Assembly (NCBI GenBank): GCA_001949185.1
Contig: BDGG01000010.1
Location: forward strand, 446,873 to 510,872
Source of the DNA: Ramazzottius varieornatus
Lineage: Eukaryota; Tardigrada; Eutardigrada; Parachela; Ramazzottiidae
DNA length: 64,000 nt
Direction: 5' to 3'
The first letter of the stretch is position 1. Every line of letters starts with the position of its first letter. The notes below the pieces were generated by a model. It was given only the letters and a program-made list of their open reading frames with translations. It was not told the origin of the DNA and ran no database searches. This document shows, piece after piece, positions 36,401 through 47,200 of the stretch. Made by a program: the position numbers and the translations under genes.

Positions 36401-37852
36401 GACAGGCATTAGGAAAACGTTATTGAGGACACGTATACCTCGAGTAAAGCAACGATCTACTGTTTTTGGGGATGTACGATCGTATACCGAGTCTTTTCAA
36501 AGGGCGGGCTTTTTGAAATTTCTAGAGAAATCAAAATAAGCATAGTCCAGGGGTGTCTGGTCTTTTGGTTAGATGACTTTTGATGGCACTTTGATACTTG
36601 ATGATGCATCAGACCTGTCTGCCATCGCATCACATCTGATGCATCGAAAGAATAAATATGATTATTTAATAAACAAGATCCGCAATACGCTACTCTCTCG
36701 TTGGAGTGGGGACAGACCAGTTTTTCTGGAACGTTATGACGCAAATAGACCTGTTTTCCAACCTCTTCCATTCACTTCAGCTTGAAATTCACGGCACTAC
36801 CGGTGCCACGACCGCTGTGATACCAAACTTTAGTTTTTCTATGTAAAAGCACGAGCAAATGTTTTTCAAACCTATTGTAGAATACTTTTATACTGTCTCA
36901 CGACCTCTATTCGGATCTCTTTATACGCGCAGAACCGTGCATCTGTAATGCAGTTTGAAGTGCATAATCATTCATTGTCTACCTGCATCTACTGTATCTC
37001 GTATACTCACTTCTTGGCGGGAAAAATCCGACAAGTTAGACCAGAAGTTGGAGTACCACAGGGACAAGACTCAAGTCCTCTGTTTTCCAGAATTTTTCTC
37101 CGTCTTTACCAAAGCGGAAGATGTGACGTAAAAGACTCACCCAAGTGCACCCGAATGCTTCACCTCGAAGTGACGCAACGCTGCTTGCTTCCGCGCAAAA
37201 TCTTACATATACGTGTACGCATGATCGAATGCGAATGCGGCGAACTTTGCATCCATCAATCGCAAAACCCGTTGTTTTACCCACCAAAAAAAGCCATACA
37301 AAAAACTCACATGAAAAACAATCCGCGTGGTTTGTCCGTTATCTCGCGATGCAGAAGCCAAGCTTCGGGTATGACATGACGCGGATGCCGTCCCTCGCGC
37401 ATGAAGACCCGCTGCACGTCCTGCGGATCGAAGATGTACACGGCCTCCAGCTTGCCCAGTTTCTCCCGATAAATGGGACCCAGTTGCTTGTACCGCATAT
37501 CCACATACTCGTGTACTCGCGTGACCACGCCGTGACGCAGGGCATCTATCCAGGTCCCCATGAATGGTATGGAGCCTTTCGGCCTGGGTATGTCTTCATA
37601 TCCGCGTCCAGAGTTCACACGATGATTAGTGACCTTCGACACGGTGTCGGCCATAATGACTTCATCCATGGCGAAGGACAACGTAGAGACTTCCCTTTGC
37701 AAATGTGGACATCGACTAGTGCCATCACCAGCGGCCTTTCCGACGGACGGGACCAATACCTGGGCGGCGGCGTGTGACGACGCAACTCGCGCAGGGATAA
37801 ATGACTGCTGGCTGGACAGTCGCGGCGTGGTCAGTCTGAAGCCACGAGCCAT
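33406..37852 (-). CDS. Mitochondrial-clan cytochrome P450
   Basis: This is a heme monooxygenase. Ten exons join in phase to about 609 residues: 37852-37311, 35527-35292, 35098-34886, 34809-34637, 34582-34511, 34426-34329, 34257-34179, 34098-33846, 33648-33605, 33525-33406. The N-terminus is Arg/Ser-rich (MARGFRLTTPRLSSQQ) without a membrane anchor, as expected for matrix import. YEDIPRPKGSIPFMGTW, KPRGLFFMDGEEWLSRRRVI and NQRLGCL are typical of the mitochondrial clan. The K-helix reads RETLR, the meander FLPERW, and the heme loop PFAVGARACVG with the Cys ligand. Two oddities are seen. The I-helix reads SGAAHTISN, with His where the clan has Asp or Glu. A Ser/Gly/Asn-rich loop of about 40 residues also sits between PERW and the heme loop. 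A clan member such as CYP44, CYP49, CYP301 or CYP302 cannot be chosen by eye. Confidence 0.9.
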
Positions 37853-40020
37853 GCTGGGTCCTCGATTGGACAGCGAAAAGTTTCTGCCAAAAGCACCTAG
37901 GGATTTCCACTTGCCGAACCAGCTGGCATCTCGCGAAGAAGATGACTCAATAATTTATCAAAGAGGAACCGCGGCAAAGCAGCCATCCGCCTATCGACCA
38001 TCCATCATAGCATCAGCCGATCGATGTGAACTGGCCAAACCACGCTCATCAAGATTGGCAAAAGTTGCAGGTACAAAAAGCGGTGCAAAGGCAAAGCAAA
38101 ACACAGACTTGCAGTTGCAAAACCGCTTGTGGCGTCGAGATGGAATAATATTAGACTGGTCAGATATGGAATCGCCGTTTAGTTTGCGCGTCGGTATTTG
38201 TACAGATAGCGCGTGCAAAGATACACGCGTACGTTGAACAAATCGGTCTCAAAGAAGTTACTTTTAGTGCATGTACCGGTTCGTGGACCATATGTTTACG
38301 GAGCAGTAATGTAGAGTAACATACATGGTAGGTGTAGAGGGCGTGTGCCGTAATTACAAGTTACAACCGTAGTACAGAAGTACCAGTGTAATTACACGGC
38401 GCATGCATTTAGACTGGATCTCCTTCCAATCGCTACCTGTTTTCTGTCGTCAAATCGAATAGAAGTTCTGTGTCTGAGTCTGAATCTGAGTCTGGTGCAT
38501 AAGAAATTCGCATTTGGGCGGCTTAAAGTAATTCAGGGAGATGTTCAGCTCATTTTTCAGGGAGGGTTGTCTAGGTTACTTGTGTCTAGGTGTATGAACA
38601 TGTTTTATGATTTATGGCGCCATCTGTAGTCGGGTGGCAGTTTGCTCTCGTTGCAACCCACCGTACGAGCAGTGCCTATTACGTTGATACGGTGTGATTG
38701 ATTACGGTCTGATGCTACGTTGGTGCGGTCTGATGCGGCATTGCATCAGACTGAGAGTTCTGGGTTTTTATAACGTGCGCGACACGTTGCAACATACACT
38801 TCGACATGTCAGCGCACCTAGGGGCGTGCAGTTGCTGCGCACTGGTGCCTGTACGGTGTGTGTATGTGCGTGTCGCACCCACGCTGTAGAGCCTGAGTTC
38901 TCATCATCCGCAATACAGTTTAGTTTTTACTTAAATTGTGACGTCATCGTGTTCGTGGGCGTGTCTGATTACTTCCTGCCGTTACCCCAATCAGGTTTGA
39001 AAGTATGTTTCCACATTTCCGATGTTACCGTGGTGTACAGGTGGGGGACTATCAATGAATAGGCACTGGTACGAGAGACCGGTTGTTGAGTTAGCCAGCG
39101 GGTATTGGGAGTGGGCCATCGAAAGGTCTACTATCAGGTGGAATTAGATTAGATTTATTGAGCCTCGACAATCTAGTCGACGGCTTCCTCGATCGTCAGA
39201 GGATAATGAAACATGTAAAGACACAGTAATAACAGCTTTGGCAAGGGGAAGCGGACAAGACTAACTCCGGAAGATCGACGTATGGAAGTTACAATCCGAG
39301 ATCTGGTACCAGAAAAGAAGTGAAAAACTCGCACAACCATAGAATCAAGAACTAACCACTAAACAAGGAAATGAGGGAGCGTTCTTTCCGCCTTCGTCCA
39401 GGTGCTCACTCGTCCATTCCCATGTCCGACTGGCTTCGTCGTTCCCGGTTTGATGCTTGAGCCGGTCCATGTGAGTGGTTGGGACTTTGCTGTCCGTCGT
39501 GAGCGTCCTCATCGTTGACCAGGGTCCGCCCTACGAACCTGGAAGTACCGACGGAGACTTGATACGCTTTGCTTGGGGGATCGTGGTTCTGGTGGGCATT
39601 CGTCGGCCATCCTCGTCCGTAGTCTCCGGGGCAGGTCCCCCGTTGTTCGCCACTATCTCGTCCACTTCCCTGGCGATCACCGCTGTTTTCTTGTCCCCAG
39701 TCGCCACGTCCCCCGTCCAGCGCCATGACCACTCCCATGACCACTGCCGTGTCCGTTAGATCGGCCATCAGCTACACAACGTCCACCGTGGCTTCGACCT
39801 CGGTCTCTGTCTGAGTTACGTTGGTGAGTTGGTTGATTGCCGAGGCAACGGCGGTCGAATGGTTTGCGCGGTTGGCCGATCGATCCCAAGTCGATCTTTA
39901 CATCTGGTCGACCGACACTGGCAGAGTGTTCTTCGCTGCTGCTGCTGATGCGCGGTGGGCGCTGGACTGAAGAAACCTGGAGACAGGTTGGCTGGATGAC
40001 CGGAGTGGCAAGGTTATTGT
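37853..40020. other. Region upstream of the P450, no conserved gene
   Basis: Open frames of 60-200 codons occur (38694-39062 plus; 39768-39406 and 40048-39677 minus). Their text is low-complexity (GHGSGHGSGHGAG) or lacks motifs. I do not assign a gene. The first few hundred bases should contain the P450 promoter. Confidence 0.4.
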
Positions 40021-40361
40021 ATTCTCTCCGGAAATGGATGTACGTCACTCAATTCAAAGTGTGAAACTGCAGATATGGTCGGTAGGCGGTAGCTCATACG
40101 GTTGAAACAGCCGTGACGCCACAGGATTCAATCAATCCAATCAATCCGGAGAGTTCACATTTTGCTTGGTTCAGTTATGAAATCAGCTGTTCAGTGAATG
40201 ACTCGCACAGACTAATAGTATTTTATCCGACTGCGCTGATTGGCTACTAAAGCTGTCCTTAAATACGTCAAGATCTGACGCCATGCTGGCTTTGTGTAAC
40301 AGCTACGCTAACACTCTAGTGAACCAGATATCAGTGACGTACATCCATTTCCGGAGAGAAT
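40021..40361. mobile_element. MITE with perfect 28-bp inverted ends
   Basis: 40021-40048 (from ATTCTCTCCGGAAATGG) is an exact reverse complement of 40334-40361. Three or so more bases (CT) continue inward. The 341-bp unit has no coding capacity. No target-site duplication is obvious. The perfect ends suggest a recent insertion. Confidence 0.7.
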
Positions 40362-41362
40362 GCAGTAGGGGGAGTATGACTTTTCGGTTTTCGAGGGGAC
40401 ACTTTAACATTTGTTTTGTAAACTTGGTTTTGGTTTATCGATTCTCTTGCATGTGTGGTGTTTCCAACCGACATTCCCCGTTCCTTCACAGCAGGACTGA
40501 AATTAACATGTTGACAACTGGGAGAGAAAGCCCATTTTGACATCACACGAGGAAGCTCTTCCGCCCTGTTTTCAGAATTTTAAGGTCAGAAGTCCTCATA
40601 TTACGATGTCTGGAATTCGACAACCAGGAATTTCTGTTTTTATGAGTGCAGAAACCATCTGGGAGATGCGCCACTTTAGTGAGGTGGAAGAACTAAATTT
40701 TTCCCAACTAGCGTACCTCTAAAAAGTTTGTTATGCTATTCAATAGACATCTCACAGTATGTTGTATCTTTACCCAAAACTGATTTGAGGTCGAGCTGTT
40801 TCTGCTCTCAGAATACACGGACAAATATTTGAAATTTCGTTTGGGTTCCCTCCCCGAAACCTTGGGCACTGAACGCTCTTCAAGTATACTGGGCAGTGTT
40901 TTCGAGAGAGAACTTGTCGGACCCTAGTTTTAAGATACTAGCACATTTTTGGAGAGATTTGGGCGCTCACGAAAACTGTTGTCCCGAAAGTACCTGGATT
41001 TTTACAAGAATCTGCCTCCGTTGAAATGACCTTACAACTCGCGAATTACGAGTGTATTGGATAGGGGTTTCGGTGGACCAATTTGCGTACCAACTTCTTG
41101 GCTTCCAAGGTGCAGTTTTTGGACATCAGGTTTCTCAGAATACTCAAGGGCATTACGTGGTAGAGCCGCCACGCGTCGCCACAGATAGAAGTCTCGAAAA
41201 ACTGTTCGTCCTTCTGGGAGAATTTTCCTAAAAATTCAGCAGCAAATCACCAGCTGAGACGCCTCCACGTGGGGGGTTTTGCGATGTATGGCGTCATTTT
41301 AACGTCTGAACATTTCCGCTCGAAATTTCGTGCCCCTTCAGATTTTTCTGACGTGGCCGCCT
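40362..41362. other. No gene recognised before the second gap
   Basis: There is only a short 61-codon frame and no repeat structure I can define, except that the last 17 bases before the gap pair with the bases after it. Confidence 0.4.
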
Positions 41363-41412
41363 NNNNNNNNNNNNNNNNNNNNNNNNNNNNNNNNNNNNNN
41401 NNNNNNNNNNNN
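41363..41412. other. Assembly gap (50 N) inside an inverted repeat
   Basis: TCTGACGTGGCCG just before the gap is the reverse complement of CGGCCACGTCAGA just after it (41428-41440). The missing sequence is therefore probably the loop or body of an inverted-repeat element. A 23-bp direct tandem repeat (ATGAACCACAGCATCC) follows. Confidence 0.85.
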
Positions 41413-41477
41413 TGACCACTGGTCAGACGGCCACGTCAGATGAACCACAGCATCCGTCAAATGAACCACAGCATCCT

Positions 41478-41645
41478 GTCCCTTGATGTCTGCTACACCA
41501 GATTGCATCAGCAGTATAACTGTGCCCTTGGTGTCCCAAAACTTTATACTCGTTTCCTGAACAATTCGACTTGCTATCGTTCATACGCAAAAAGGGCCGC
41601 TGATACCCATCTAGTGGTTTTTGACGTTTTTGCTCGTTTTCTACG
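41478..41645 (+). repeat. Dispersed repeat shared with the region upstream of GPCR 2
   Basis: This aligns in the same orientation with 55418-55560. Shared blocks include ACACCAGAT, GCATCAGCAGT, GCCCTTGG and ACTCGTTTCCTGAACAATT. Identity is roughly three quarters by eye. At 55.4 kb the repeat ends about 20 nt before a receptor start codon; here no receptor follows. See the related finding. Confidence 0.65.
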
Positions 41646-41712
41646 CAGAAGGCTCTCTTGCAAACGTCACATCTAGAACATCAGATCACAACTGCCTGTT
41701 ACTGTAATACTA

Positions 41713-41738
41713 TTAGGTGCGGAAGTATGACTTGTCTC
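41713..41738 (+). repeat. AGGTGCGGAAGTATGACTTG terminus-like repeat
   Basis: The same 24-nt sequence occurs at 56872 (+) and on the minus strand at 58524-58500. The start is abrupt, as at the end of a mobile element, and similarity continues for 30-40 nt (TTCGAGCGAA, AACATT). Confidence 0.6.
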
Positions 41739-42439
41739 CTATCACCGAGTTCAAAAATTGTTTTCTCTCGTTCGAGCGAAGTGTTTTATCCCAAAAGTTT
41801 TGCAATATGATGCACGATTATTCGTGCATCATTCGAATGTGCTTATGGATTTTCTATTCGTGGTTGTCCGCCGAGTTGCAAATTCAGTTTAGCAAAAGTG
41901 ACTGTTTTGTGGAAGCCCCGTCGCTTTCGGGAAAACAATTTTTTCCAGCGCCCAAATCTCGTCGAAAACCTGATAATGTCTGCAAAACTTACTCTAGTGG
42001 ACGTTCTCCCAAAAGCAACATCATGTCTCCTTTGAAGCATAGGATGCCAAAAGCTATCCGAGTGGAAACTTGGGCACGCGTACAGACACTAAATCCTGCC
42101 TCCTGAGGGCTCTGAGAGTTTGATCGCGAATCGACTGCGGCCATAAATCAAGCACATCCTTGTGCATCTGCGGATCATCTTACCGGAAGTTTTCAGGATG
42201 TGCGTAAGACGGGACGAATTTAGTTCTGACAATCTTGCTAAGGTGGCGCATTTTAAAGCTGGTTTTACACCCGGCAAACGGAAATTCTTGGTTTTCAAAT
42301 TCCACAAGCTGTAACGAGAAAACTTGTGTCGGTCATAATAAAGGCCTAAATTTTGTCTACAGCAGGACACGATCCGCTTCGAAGTTGATGAGGCCAGTGT
42401 CCGGAGAAGATAATTGAAAAGACAGCTTTGTCCTTCTGC

Positions 42440-42715
42440 GGTCAGCACTGCTGCCGTGAAAAGGACAATGGACAATTCTCGTTTGGACATCTGTACTGGA
42501 AAATTGGACTGGACAAACTGAGTTGAAATTACGTATGAACCCGCCGAGAAAGCACGACAAGAATGTTTTTGTATTTTGCGAAATGGAGCAAAAATGACAC
42601 AACAAAAATCAAAATTTTGACAGCGATACCCATAATTCGAAAATTTCATGAAATTAAAGTACTCGTGGCGATCCAGTAGAATTCTGATGGTACAATCGGA
42701 TCGTCTGTGTACCTC
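42440..42715 (-). repeat. Left arm of a ~270-bp inverted repeat
   Basis: Read on the minus strand, this matches 42955-43220. Shared blocks include ACAGACGATCCG, ATCAGAATTC, ACTGGATCGCCACG, AAATTTTCGAATT and CAAACGAGAATTGTCCA. Identity is around 80 percent by eye. The arms are separated by about 240 bp that contain one hairpin element (42809-42856). Open frames exist on both arms, but this arm has a stop where the other continues. Confidence 0.75.
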
Positions 42716-42784
42716 AATGCAGCATCCAGCTTGGAAAACTTGAAACATAGTTATGCGCCATACGACTTTTGGGAGGCCGGTAAA

Positions 42785-42895
42785 CAAGGAGTACGTAGCC
42801 ACTTTCCCAAGTGGCGTACGCTTCCAGCCAAAAACAATGAAAACGTGCGCCACTCAACAGGACGATCTTTACGTTCCGCTTGCTGGCCTCTCAAG
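42785..42895. repeat. Hairpin element copy between the inverted arms
   Basis: CAAGTGGCGTACGCTTCCAG to AACGTGCGCCACTCA (42808-42856), loop CCAAAAACAATGA. The right flank GGACGATCTTTACG and GCTTGCTGGCC recall the conserved tail. This is the only clear copy in the window outside a recognised gene. Confidence 0.7.
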
Positions 42896-43030
42896 AATTG
42901 TGAGGCGCCCAACTATGTCTCAAATTTTCTGAAGCGAGTGCTACATTCAGGTTCACAGACGATCCGCTTTGTATCATCAGAATTCCACTGGATCGCCACG
43001 TGAGCTGTAATTTCATAAAATTTTCGAATT

Positions 43031-43323
43031 GTGAATAGCAAATTTTTGACTTTTGCTGTGTTATTCTTGCTTCATTTCGCAGAAGTGCAAGAAAAGATGT
43101 TTCCGTGCTCCCGTTGCGTTTTACGCAACTTCAACTTAGTTTGCCCAGTCCCATTGTCCAGTACAGCTGTCCAAACGAGAATTGTCCAGTCCACGTTCAA
43201 CGTCTTGTCCAGCTTTTACAACGTGCCATCTGCGCGGGTGCATTCGCAGGACCCTGTCCATCGGCCTGTTGGCCAGCGCGATTTCCAGCTGGAACAGGAT
43301 GTATCAACAAAGATCATTGTTGA
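43031..43323 (+). CDS. Possible small secreted Cys-rich protein (right arm of the inverted repeat)
   Basis: Two overlapping frames are open. The first (43031-43357) begins MNSKFLTFAVLFLLHFAEVQ, a good signal peptide. The second (43105-43323) ends in a Cys-rich stretch (SCPNENCP, CAGAFAGPCPSACWPARF, TGCINKDHC) and a stop. Either a one-base frameshift or a small intron separates the signal from the Cys-rich part, or only one frame is real. The duplicated arm at 42440-42715 keeps the CPNENCP motif, then stops. The family is unrecognised. Confidence 0.3.
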
Positions 43324-43710
43324 CATTCACTTAGGCTTCGCAGGCAAAATGACGTAGGAGCGTTTCGGGTACATCAACTTGTTGCTAAACAGGCTGCCAT
43401 CTGGCGACCAGGTTTTCCCCTGAGGGGGGGGGGTGGCACGCTGACTTGAGGACATGAAGGTATGGGCTTTGGCCACACGTTACGCAGGGTTTGCAGTTCT
43501 GACTAATGCGATTGGTCAGCAGTGAACAACGTGTAGAAGGGAGGATTAGACGATCTGTCCTATTTCCCTGGCGGTGCAGGAGAGTACACTTAGGACACGC
43601 AGGAGGACCACAAGCTTTAGCAGAGACCTCCGCTTTTCTCCCAACGATCGTCGGACGCCTCGCTACTCGTGACAACCCATGCCACCGTTTTGGTATACAC
43701 GCACGCTAAG

Positions 43711-43881
43711 GAAGTTTGGGCCAGTAAGAAGTATGGGCTAGACGGGAAAGACGGTTACGTGAAAATTCGAACGTATGAAATCGTCGGAAAGTACATTACA
43801 GCGGATTGATCACGTGCGCACGTGCTTCCGTGCCGGTGTTTCGGAATCGCTTGGCCCATACTTTTTACTGGCCCAAACTTC
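43711..43881. mobile_element. MITE with ~30-bp inverted ends
   Basis: The left end begins GAAGTTTGGGCCAGTAAGAA and the right end, read inward, begins GAAGTTTGGGCCAGTAAAAA. Both continue GTATGGGC. The unit is 171 bp and non-coding, with no obvious target-site duplication. Confidence 0.65.
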
Positions 43882-44502
43882 ATCATTTTCCGATAGTCTA
43901 ATTCAGTAACGAAGTCCGATGTTGTACGTTTGTGACCATGCCGATGACCTGAAAAACTTGTACAACTGCTGTTTCGATCAGCCGCTACAAATAAATCGAT
44001 CCCCGGGATTGTATTGCGTAAAAGCAATGACGTCGACGGTGTTGTTAAATATGATGCAATTGTGACTTTCGTGTACGATGGTTGTGGTTCAGGATCAAGG
44101 TTTGTGAGCATTAAATCGTGAACCAAGTTCGGTGTTGCTCCGATGGCGTCGCACGGGCTCTACTTCGCCCTGGTATAATCGAATCCGATTGTCGCAGGAT
44201 CCGGCAACAGGATCAAGTAGGGTCAACACGCAGGAAGAGTGGTAGCGCTGAATAGGCCAAATTTCCTGCAGCCAAGAAAAGCTGATTATAACGTCCTGAG
44301 GAGAGACTATTCCCACACCGCTTTGCGCCAGTCATGGTTGCCGACAAGGCATATTTCCTTTCATCAGTTGGTGCTTGCCCTTGTCAAATCCGATTCCATC
44401 TGATCGGCGGTTCCTGAGCAGCGTTTTACCTGTGTTCCGAATCTATCTTGTACATTCCGCTGTTTGTTGATACTCATACTTCAGCTTGGGGTCCCGACTT
44501 CA
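43882..44502. other. Upstream of GPCR 1, no gene
   Basis: Only motif-free short frames are seen. The interval should hold the promoter and 5' untranslated region of the receptor gene. Confidence 0.4.
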
Positions 44503-45621
44503 ATGGATGTAAGGTTTTCCTTCCGGAACGCCACTAGCCGTGTGCTCGTTCGCACACCTCGAGAATTCAGTAACTTTAACCCCACTGGCCTCCTTGATAC
44601 CTCTCGTATTCCGCAGCCAGCATGGTCCTTTTCCGCCCTGGTTGCTCTTTTCGCCATCATCGCCGGCGGTATTCTCAACCTGACGGTCCTGACGGTCTTC
44701 ATCAGTCGCCGTAGTCTCCGAAACTCCTTTGGGGTTTACCTGATGAACTTGCTTGTCGTCGACAGCACCCTTGTCCTCCTTCACGGTCCATTTAACCTGA
44801 TAGACAAGTACTATCCCTCATGGACCTTGGGCCACCGAGTCTGCTCTTTCGTCAACTACATGAGCTACGCATACCAAAACCTAATTATCCTCGGCCACTT
44901 TCTCATTGCTTTCAACCGCGTTTGGGCCGTCGTTTTTCCCTTCTCTTACCGCACACACCATACAACCAAGGTCGCTGTAGCTCTTTGCGCTTCCGCTTGG
45001 ATCATCTTGAACATCTGCAATATCCCGGTCGCTATTATAACCACTGTGATCACGCCTGGTGCAATCAACGGTACCTTACGCTGTGATATCGACCCTGAAC
45101 GACTGGGCGTATGGGACCCAATTTCACAGATACTTCTCTTTGATATACCCATTCTCTGTGTCATACTAGCCTACCCCGTCGTCTGCTACAAATCGTTCTT
45201 CAGTAACCGGCAGCAAAAGGTCGCCCCTCTCGCTGGTACTCATACGATGGTCAGAGGGCGTCAGGGTACTCACTTCCCTACCGACAAGACTTCGGCGCAT
45301 CATGGGGAGCGTGAAGGAGAAGACCACCGCGAGAAGGACCGGCGAACGAGAATCGTCGTTTGCGGGAGGGCACTCAACGGCAGCCCAACGGGCTTTCTAA
45401 CCTTGACTTTGACGACGTGCAGTTTCATACTCTGCCTGATGCCTAAGGAAGCGTACTATACTTGGTTGATGGCCACGGATATCGATCCACCCGGAGTAGC
45501 AGACATTGTGGATGTACTGCATCGTTTGACAACGGTGTTCGACCCATTGTTGGTGGTGTTAGGAAACACGGAATTGCGCATGATCATCTTCGACTGGCTG
45601 CAAATATTCCGACCGAAGTAA
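44503..45621 (+). CDS. Single-exon rhodopsin-like GPCR, orphan (GPCR 1)
   Basis: This is a 372-residue seven-helix receptor encoded by one exon. The ATG at 44503 is the first in frame. An N-glycosylation site lies in the N-terminal tail (FRNATSR). TM1 is near WSFSALVALFAIIAGG with the conserved Asn in ILNLT. TM2 contains LMNLLVVDSTLV (conserved Asp). TM3 runs from VCSFVNYMSY to FLIAFNRVWAVVFP, where NRV replaces the usual DRY. TM4 has the conserved Trp (ASAWIILN). TM5 is FDIPILCVILAYPVV and TM6 LTTCSFILCLMPKE. TM7 ends FDPLLVVL in place of NPxxY. The third intracellular loop is long and basic (GEREGEDHREKDRRTR). The ligand is unknown. The receptor at 55576 shares the intronless design and the NR[V/I] motif. 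Confidence 0.88.
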   Translation: MDVRFSFRNATSRVLVRTPREFSNFNPTGLLDTSRIPQPAWSFSALVALFAIIAGGILNLTVLTVFISRRSLRNSFGVYLMNLLVVDSTLVLLHGPFNLIDKYYPSWTLGHRVCSFVNYMSYAYQNLIILGHFLIAFNRVWAVVFPFSYRTHHTTKVAVALCASAWIILNICNIPVAIITTVITPGAINGTLRCDIDPERLGVWDPISQILLFDIPILCVILAYPVVCYKSFFSNRQQKVAPLAGTHTMVRGRQGTHFPTDKTSAHHGEREGEDHREKDRRTRIVVCGRALNGSPTGFLTLTLTTCSFILCLMPKEAYYTWLMATDIDPPGVADIVDVLHRLTTVFDPLLVVLGNTELRMIIFDWLQIFRPK

Positions 45622-47200
45622 CGAAGCAAGTGTCAGACTGTAAATTCAATGATTGTTCATCGAAACGCTCATGATTGGCAAACTTGAAATTTTCAGGTCG
45701 GAAACAGAAATCTTGCCGAACCGACACTTGTTTGCACAAGTTTATTGTGGGAAAATACCAAAGCTTTTTAGGCGTTCTGTGTACCTCGCTGAGAGACTGA
45801 GCTTGTCCTGCTTTGTGAACGTTGTCGAAATGATCGGTCAAAACTCGGTTAGTTAGCAGCGATAAAGAACAAGCTAAAATATATGTCGTAAGATCTGTAA
45901 TTGAATACCAACAAATTTACTGAATTTACTACGTCGAATCGGCGATCCCGACTATGCATTGTGGGCGTCCTTATCACTGATCGACACTTCCATTAAGTAC
46001 TTCACAGTTCACACCAAGCCGCAATAGTTCTGCATGAAACGCCTTCCTTTTGCCCTTTTCAAAGACGTATGAGCCGTCCCTCCGGCAATATGCCCAGTCT
46101 TCCCTGCAATTAGACCTCCTATATACCGGTGTTGGGTATGGTGTAATGGGTGCCATCGGGTTAATATCAGCTGCAGCCCAAACGGCACCAGTCAATGCCG
46201 GCGAGATGGCAGTTCATCAGCACCAGACGAAAATCCGCAGGCACAAATCCGGTCTGGGCTAACTGGCCGTTCACACGCAGGTAAAGGATGTCCGATGCAG
46301 TCAACCGGATGTTGACGAGCAGTAATCGTTGTGGAGGGTATTTCATTCGAGCCATGAATTTCTTCTTCCGTTTAACGAGGAGGTAGTTTCCGTAGGCCGA
46401 CAGCGGATAACCGTCACATCCTGTCAGTGCATCGTGTAAATTAATTTTCGAAATCGAGAAAGATGATACTTCCGCTTATTTGGTAACTCAGATTATTATG
46501 GAATTTTTTTTGAAATGCGAGCAAGATTTTTGCGCCTACGTGTTACGCACCTCCGTAAAGATTAGTGCACGTGCACTTCCGTTCGGGGTGCCCGAATCCC
46601 ACGAACCACTCGTCGATGCTACGTACGGACGAGACTTTTTTCGTACTTGTTCATTTCCACCATGTTTCTCCATGATGTTTTTTTCCCGCTTTGGTCAGGT
46701 CGACGAAAAGATGACTGCTTATAATAAATTTCTTCAGCAGGTTATACCAGCGGCGAGATGTGCTGAAAAATAGGATAAACTGTTCGAGAAGCTGCCGGGG
46801 ACAGTCTGCAAGGTCGAAATCGAGATTAGAGACTTACCGTCGACGATTGAAGGTGAGATGAGATGGGAAGTACGTGAATAGAGAGTATCCGCAGTATCAT
46901 TAAACTTATAATTGAATTCCTCCATCTTGTGCTGAATAAAGGGCACTCTGCAGCTCGGAATAGGATGTGCAAGATGCTGAGAGGTTCTATTCCTGTTCGA
47001 GAAGAACTTCGGACGGAAAGCAAACTAAACAAGAGGCGGCTGATGACATCTGCTATACAAAAGCGGTTGGAGTTTGCCAGTGTTCTCAGAAGCGACTATT
47101 GCATGCTCTACCTCCTGCTTCCATGAGGCAGCAGGTGCAAGTGGGAATTGTTTGCAGGATCTACCATAGTCTCAAAGAAAGGGCAGCAGTGAGCTGACTG
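45622..47200. other. No conserved gene between GPCR 1 and foldback locus C
   Basis: Short frames of 60-97 codons occur on both strands (for example 46480-46773 plus and 46195-45974 minus). None has a domain signature or splice partner. Confidence 0.4.

Noticed and set aside
36600-36642. GATGCATCAGA / TCTGATGCATC inverted pair
   Set aside because: Short pairing within the long first P450 intron; no conserved flank or second copy seen, so no element is called.
39406-40048. Two minus-strand frames with GHGSGHG and Gly/Asp-rich text
   Set aside because: Low complexity, no domain, and the end overlaps the terminal repeat of the 40021-40361 MITE.
42089-42853. 254-codon minus-strand frame across the inverted repeat and hairpin element
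   Set aside because: It runs through a non-coding hairpin element and mixes frames that are not conserved between the two arms.
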